Of a stretch of DNA of 64,000 bases, positions 61,135 through 64,000 are shown one piece after another; the stretch's first letter is position 1, and each line of letters opens with the position of its first letter. This stretch comes from Halanaerobiaceae bacterium (GTDB lineage: Bacteria > Bacillota > Halanaerobiia > Halanaerobiales > Halarsenatibacteraceae), in NCBI GenBank assembly GCA_003553225.1, contig PWDW01000135.1, positions 1 through 64,000 of the forward strand, given 5' to 3'. The notes beneath the pieces were generated by a model. It ran no database searches. It worked only from the letters and a program-made list of their open reading frames with translations, and was not told the DNA's origin. The position numbers and the translations under genes are program-made.

Positions 61135-64000
61135 TTAATAGATAAGAGGTATTATTATATCTTTAACAAATAGATTTTCAGGAGTTATATCAATCTGCAG
61201 GGAAGCTTCTCCGGCGATCTTTACTTCGGGGGGAAGTGAATCTTCCATGATATTAAGGGTATATGATCCGAGAGGCAAATTGTCTGTATAAAAGGATCCA
61301 TCACTATGGGTAAAGATGGTTTTGTTTAATTCCTTAATTGTAAGACCTACTCTGTCAAGTGACAGATCAGCAATATTTTCTTGCTCAGTAGTGCCGTCGA
61401 TATAAAGTTCTCCACTCAGGGAACCTTTTTTGGTTAAAGTGAATTCCAGAAAAATATTTTCGTTATCTCTAATGTGGACAACTTTATTTTCGGTAAGAAT
61501 CTTATATTCATCGGCAAGATTGCTCCTGTTTAATCCCACTTCATAGGATCCGGCTCTGGTATTTTCAAATATAAAATACCCGTTTTCATCGGTAACAGTA
61601 CTTGATCTGTCTCTGGTGATGGTGACCCCTTCCACCGGAGGATCTTCAGGGTCTTTTTTGCCATTTCCATTTAAATCTAAATAAACAAATCCGGATATAT
61701 TTGAATTGTGGTCTCCTCTTTGATATTTTTGACCGATTATATTACCGGGGGTAATACTTAGAACCTGACTGAAAGTTAATGATATTTGATGAATGGGTTT
61801 TTCACTGGCTTTGGAGGCATAACTGCGGCTTAAATTAATAGAACCTTCCAGTCCGGAAAATAAATGCTTATTAAATTCAATACTGACTTTTTCCTGGGGA
61901 CTTTTCCTGTTTCCTTCAGGAGCAAGATATTCCAGATCTGCGGCAATCTGCCAGTCCTGTTCCGTATTTTTATAGCTAAAACCGGTGGTTCCCGTAAAAT
62001 AACTTTCCTGTTTTTCAAAGATATTTTTAATTCCGGCCGTGAAAACAAAATTACTGGGACTGCTGTGTCTTAAAAACAGCTCCAGTTTGTGAGTATCTTC
62101 AATAGTACCCTGGCCCTGTAAATTTCTCTTTAAATCACTTTCGGCAGTATAACCGGCTGTGATAAATGTATTATCACCAACCTTGAGGCGGCTGCGAATA
62201 ATCGCCTGATAGTCTCTATAAAGCAAAAGTTCATCCAGCCAGGTGAATGATGATTTAAAACCTCCACTTAACATTAAATCTTCTGTTAGGTTTTCACTTA
62301 TATTAAGGACTAGTTCAAGTTCATCCTGTTTTTTTGGAATTTTACCACTATTTTCTGTTTCGAAGAATTCAATATCTGATAAGATATAGACTACTTCTCC
62401 CCCCAGCATGGTGGTCCCCGGAAAAGTTCTGCCTTTTAGATGCAGTTCCAGCCAGTTTCTGCTTGTTTCTTTAAGAGAAAGATCCCTCCATAAAATATCT
62501 TCTATTCTATCAGCCAGTTCAACTCCTATGGTAAAGGTATTTCTCATACTATCTTTATAATCAAAAACTGCAGCAGCACTTCTTCTTTCAAAAGGGACCA
62601 TATCATCAAGAGAACCGCTGTTTTCCAGTATAATATCCAGCAGCCAGCTGTCATTTAATTCCTGCTGTAAATTAACCATCAGCTGCTGTCCAGCAGCAAA
62701 AGAAACATTTTGGGCTGCAATAGGTGGTATATAGGATACAGAAGCTTCAATATGACCATTTTGCCTGGTATATAAAGTACTGGCCCGGACACCGTGCTCG
62801 ATTAAATTTACTTCATTACCGGCCAGCCAATCTGCGTAAAAAACAAGGGGCAGATCCTCAGGGCGGAGAGCAATACGCATCAGGCTCCCGACCTGAACTC
62901 CTTTATAATCAGAATTATTATATATTTTTTTCCCACCTATTTCCCAGAAAAGTGAAGTTCCGGCAGCCGGAGCATACTTAAATTGGGCTCCCAAAGTTTC
63001 TAACAGATCCCGGGGAGGGGTGGATCTTTTGAAATGGCCCAAACCCAGAACTGCTTCACTGGTATTTTTCTCATAGAGATAAAGACTTCCGGTAACTTTT
63101 TTTACTATCTCTGTTTCCTGGCCCTCATCATTTTCAATTAATATGCGAATAATATTGGTTCTATTCACTGTAAGAGGGACATTAATAAAATGATAATGTA
63201 GTTCACCATAATCAATATATTTTTTGTCCACCTGTCTATCATTCACAAACAAATACACTGTGTTTCCTTCTTCAGCCTCCCCCCAGACTGAAGTATAGGC
63301 CCTTCTATCACTAATTTGTTGAAAAGGAGACTGTACATAAAGGCCTCGAAGATTGACTCTGCCCAGGGTGCTGGGTAAAGTGAATCTGCTGTCTCCCAGA
63401 ATTATCAGACGATTATCTTCAGGATTTTGGGCTTTAAAATTATCCAGATAAAATGAATATTCTTCAGTATCAAAATTGTAATCAATAATTGGAACGGCTG
63501 AAAGAGACCAGTCTTCAATTCTGCCGTGAATATTAAACAAATTTCTGGAATACAGGCTAAGGTCTTCTGAATCATCATCAAATTTATAGTCAAAATTTAT
63601 TTTATACTGGATAGATCCGAGGGAGAAATCAGGACCTTTTATTATTGGTCTGGAATCAGAAAGCTCCGGTATTTTAATAATATTTTTATCGGAGAACAGT
63701 CCGGATTTATCCAGAGTTTTATGGCCATAATCTAAAATCAATTCCAGTCTCCGGGAGTCCCATTCCAATCGGGCTCCGGTTAAATATTCAATTAAAGAAG
63801 CTGTTACATAAAAATCCCCCTCCAGAACTATTGGAGGCTCTGATGACCATCCGGGAAAATCATAATAAATATTATGTGCTAAATCAAGAGCAAGACTTTC
63901 ATTTTGCTCTCCATAATATACTGTTAAAAGCTCATTTTCTCTACTGTAATGCAGTTCAATATCCAGCCAGCGGGAAAAAGAAACCAGGGGTACCAAAATA
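61135..64000 (-). CDS. Usher-like outer-membrane protein with SdrD-type repeat domains (5' end cut by window)
   Basis: At least 954 residues; the frame is open through the window edge, so the N-terminus is missing. The visible start (VPLVSFSRWLDIELHYSREN) looks like the end of a copper-amine-oxidase-N-like envelope domain. A long middle part (about 120-740) consists of alternating beta strands with the style of an outer-membrane barrel; the segment at about 205-300 (GRVNLRGLYVQSP, GNTVYLFVNDRQVDKKYI, VNRTNIIRILIENDEG) resembles the FimD/PapC usher entry region. Then an SdrD_B-like domain (about 765-830, GFVYLDLNGNGKKDPEDPP) and a carboxypeptidase-regulatory-like domain to the end. Function as a secretion or surface-assembly pore is inference. 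Confidence 0.65.
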   Translation of the reverse strand, partial: ILVPLVSFSRWLDIELHYSRENELLTVYYGEQNESLALDLAHNIYYDFPGWSSEPPIVLEGDFYVTASLIEYLTGARLEWDSRRLELILDYGHKTLDKSGLFSDKNIIKIPELSDSRPIIKGPDFSLGSIQYKINFDYKFDDDSEDLSLYSRNLFNIHGRIEDWSLSAVPIIDYNFDTEEYSFYLDNFKAQNPEDNRLIILGDSRFTLPSTLGRVNLRGLYVQSPFQQISDRRAYTSVWGEAEEGNTVYLFVNDRQVDKKYIDYGELHYHFINVPLTVNRTNIIRILIENDEGQETEIVKKVTGSLYLYEKNTSEAVLGLGHFKRSTPPRDLLETLGAQFKYAPAAGTSLFWEIGGKKIYNNSDYKGVQVGSLMRIALRPEDLPLVFYADWLAGNEVNLIEHGVRASTLYTRQNGHIEASVSYIPPIAAQNVSFAAGQQLMVNLQQELNDSWLLDIILENSGSLDDMVPFERRSAAAVFDYKDSMRNTFTIGVELADRIEDILWRDLSLKETSRNWLELHLKGRTFPGTTMLGGEVVYILSDIEFFETENSGKIPKKQDELELVLNISENLTEDLMLSGGFKSSFTWLDELLLYRDYQAIIRSRLKVGDNTFITAGYTAESDLKRNLQGQGTIEDTHKLELFLRHSSPSNFVFTAGIKNIFEKQESYFTGTTGFSYKNTEQDWQIAADLEYLAPEGNRKSPQEKVSIEFNKHLFSGLEGSINLSRSYASKASEKPIHQISLTFSQVLSITPGNIIGQKYQRGDHNSNISGFVYLDLNGNGKKDPEDPPVEGVTITRDRSSTVTDENGYFIFENTRAGSYEVGLNRSNLADEYKILTENKVVHIRDNENIFLEFTLTKKGSLSGELYIDGTTEQENIADLSLDRVGLTIKELNKTIFTHSDGSFYTDNLPLGSYTLNIMEDSLPPEVKIAGEASLQIDITPENLFVKDIIIPLIY

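Overview
The window looks like a chromosomal segment of an anaerobic, low-to-mid GC Firmicute that has an outer membrane (Halanaerobiales-like; this is inference from gene content and protein style, not a match I could run). Two lines of evidence support this. The housekeeping order is Firmicute: thrS with a T-box, infC-rpmI-rplT with an attenuated leader, pheST-zapA-cvpA-polX-mutS2, alaS-ireB-ruvX-mltG, aroCKBQ-pepP-efp and accBC-asp23-amaP-nusB. Alongside it are parts that only make sense in a diderm: a complete type IV pilus secretin system and a large usher-like outer-membrane protein. I see no insertion sequence, prophage or CRISPR array.

Layout. 1-0.9 kb: an LCP-family protein. 0.9-1.5 kb: six tRNA genes (Val, Asp, Phe, Cys, Leu, Val), followed after only 17 nt by a threonine T-box and thrS. 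3.8-15.4 kb: translation genes (infC-rpmI-rplT, an rRNA methyltransferase, pheST) and genome maintenance or division genes (zapA, cvpA, polX, mutS2). 15.5-18 kb: a class A penicillin-binding protein on the minus strand. 18-28 kb: tyrS behind a structured leader, then alaS-ireB-ruvX-DUF1292-mltG-U32, an O-antigen-ligase-like protein and yqeG. 28-31.7 kb: a SleB-type hydrolase, an unknown small protein, a Fur-family and a Crp-family regulator, and aroE.

32-50 kb: a type IV pilus region in three blocks. Four minor pilins come first, then the shikimate cluster aroC-K-B-Q with pepP and efp, then pilB-T-C-D and pilM-N-O-(P)-Q. The second and third pilus blocks lie between efp and accB, where endospore formers such as Bacillus subtilis keep the spoIIIA operon. 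No major pilin gene is present in the window. 50.5-54.5 kb: accB-accC-asp23-amaP-DUF2273-nusB. 54.7-61 kb: a flavodoxin and an aryl-acid fermentation set (paaK, iorA, iorB, tandem-ACT protein), then a GH130 enzyme and a VOC-fold protein. 61.1-64 kb: a minus-strand outer-membrane usher-like protein cut by the window edge.

The observations I rate highest are: (1) the tyrS leader, where a long-range stem appears to bring a strong Shine-Dalgarno sequence 108-nt upstream next to an ATT start; (2) a secretin with six tandem N-terminal repeat modules; (3) a PolX protein whose polymerase carboxylates are replaced while the PHP nuclease site is intact; (4) the usher-like protein; (5) the pilus operon at the spoIIIA locus. 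All functional statements are from motif recognition by eye; no database search was possible.
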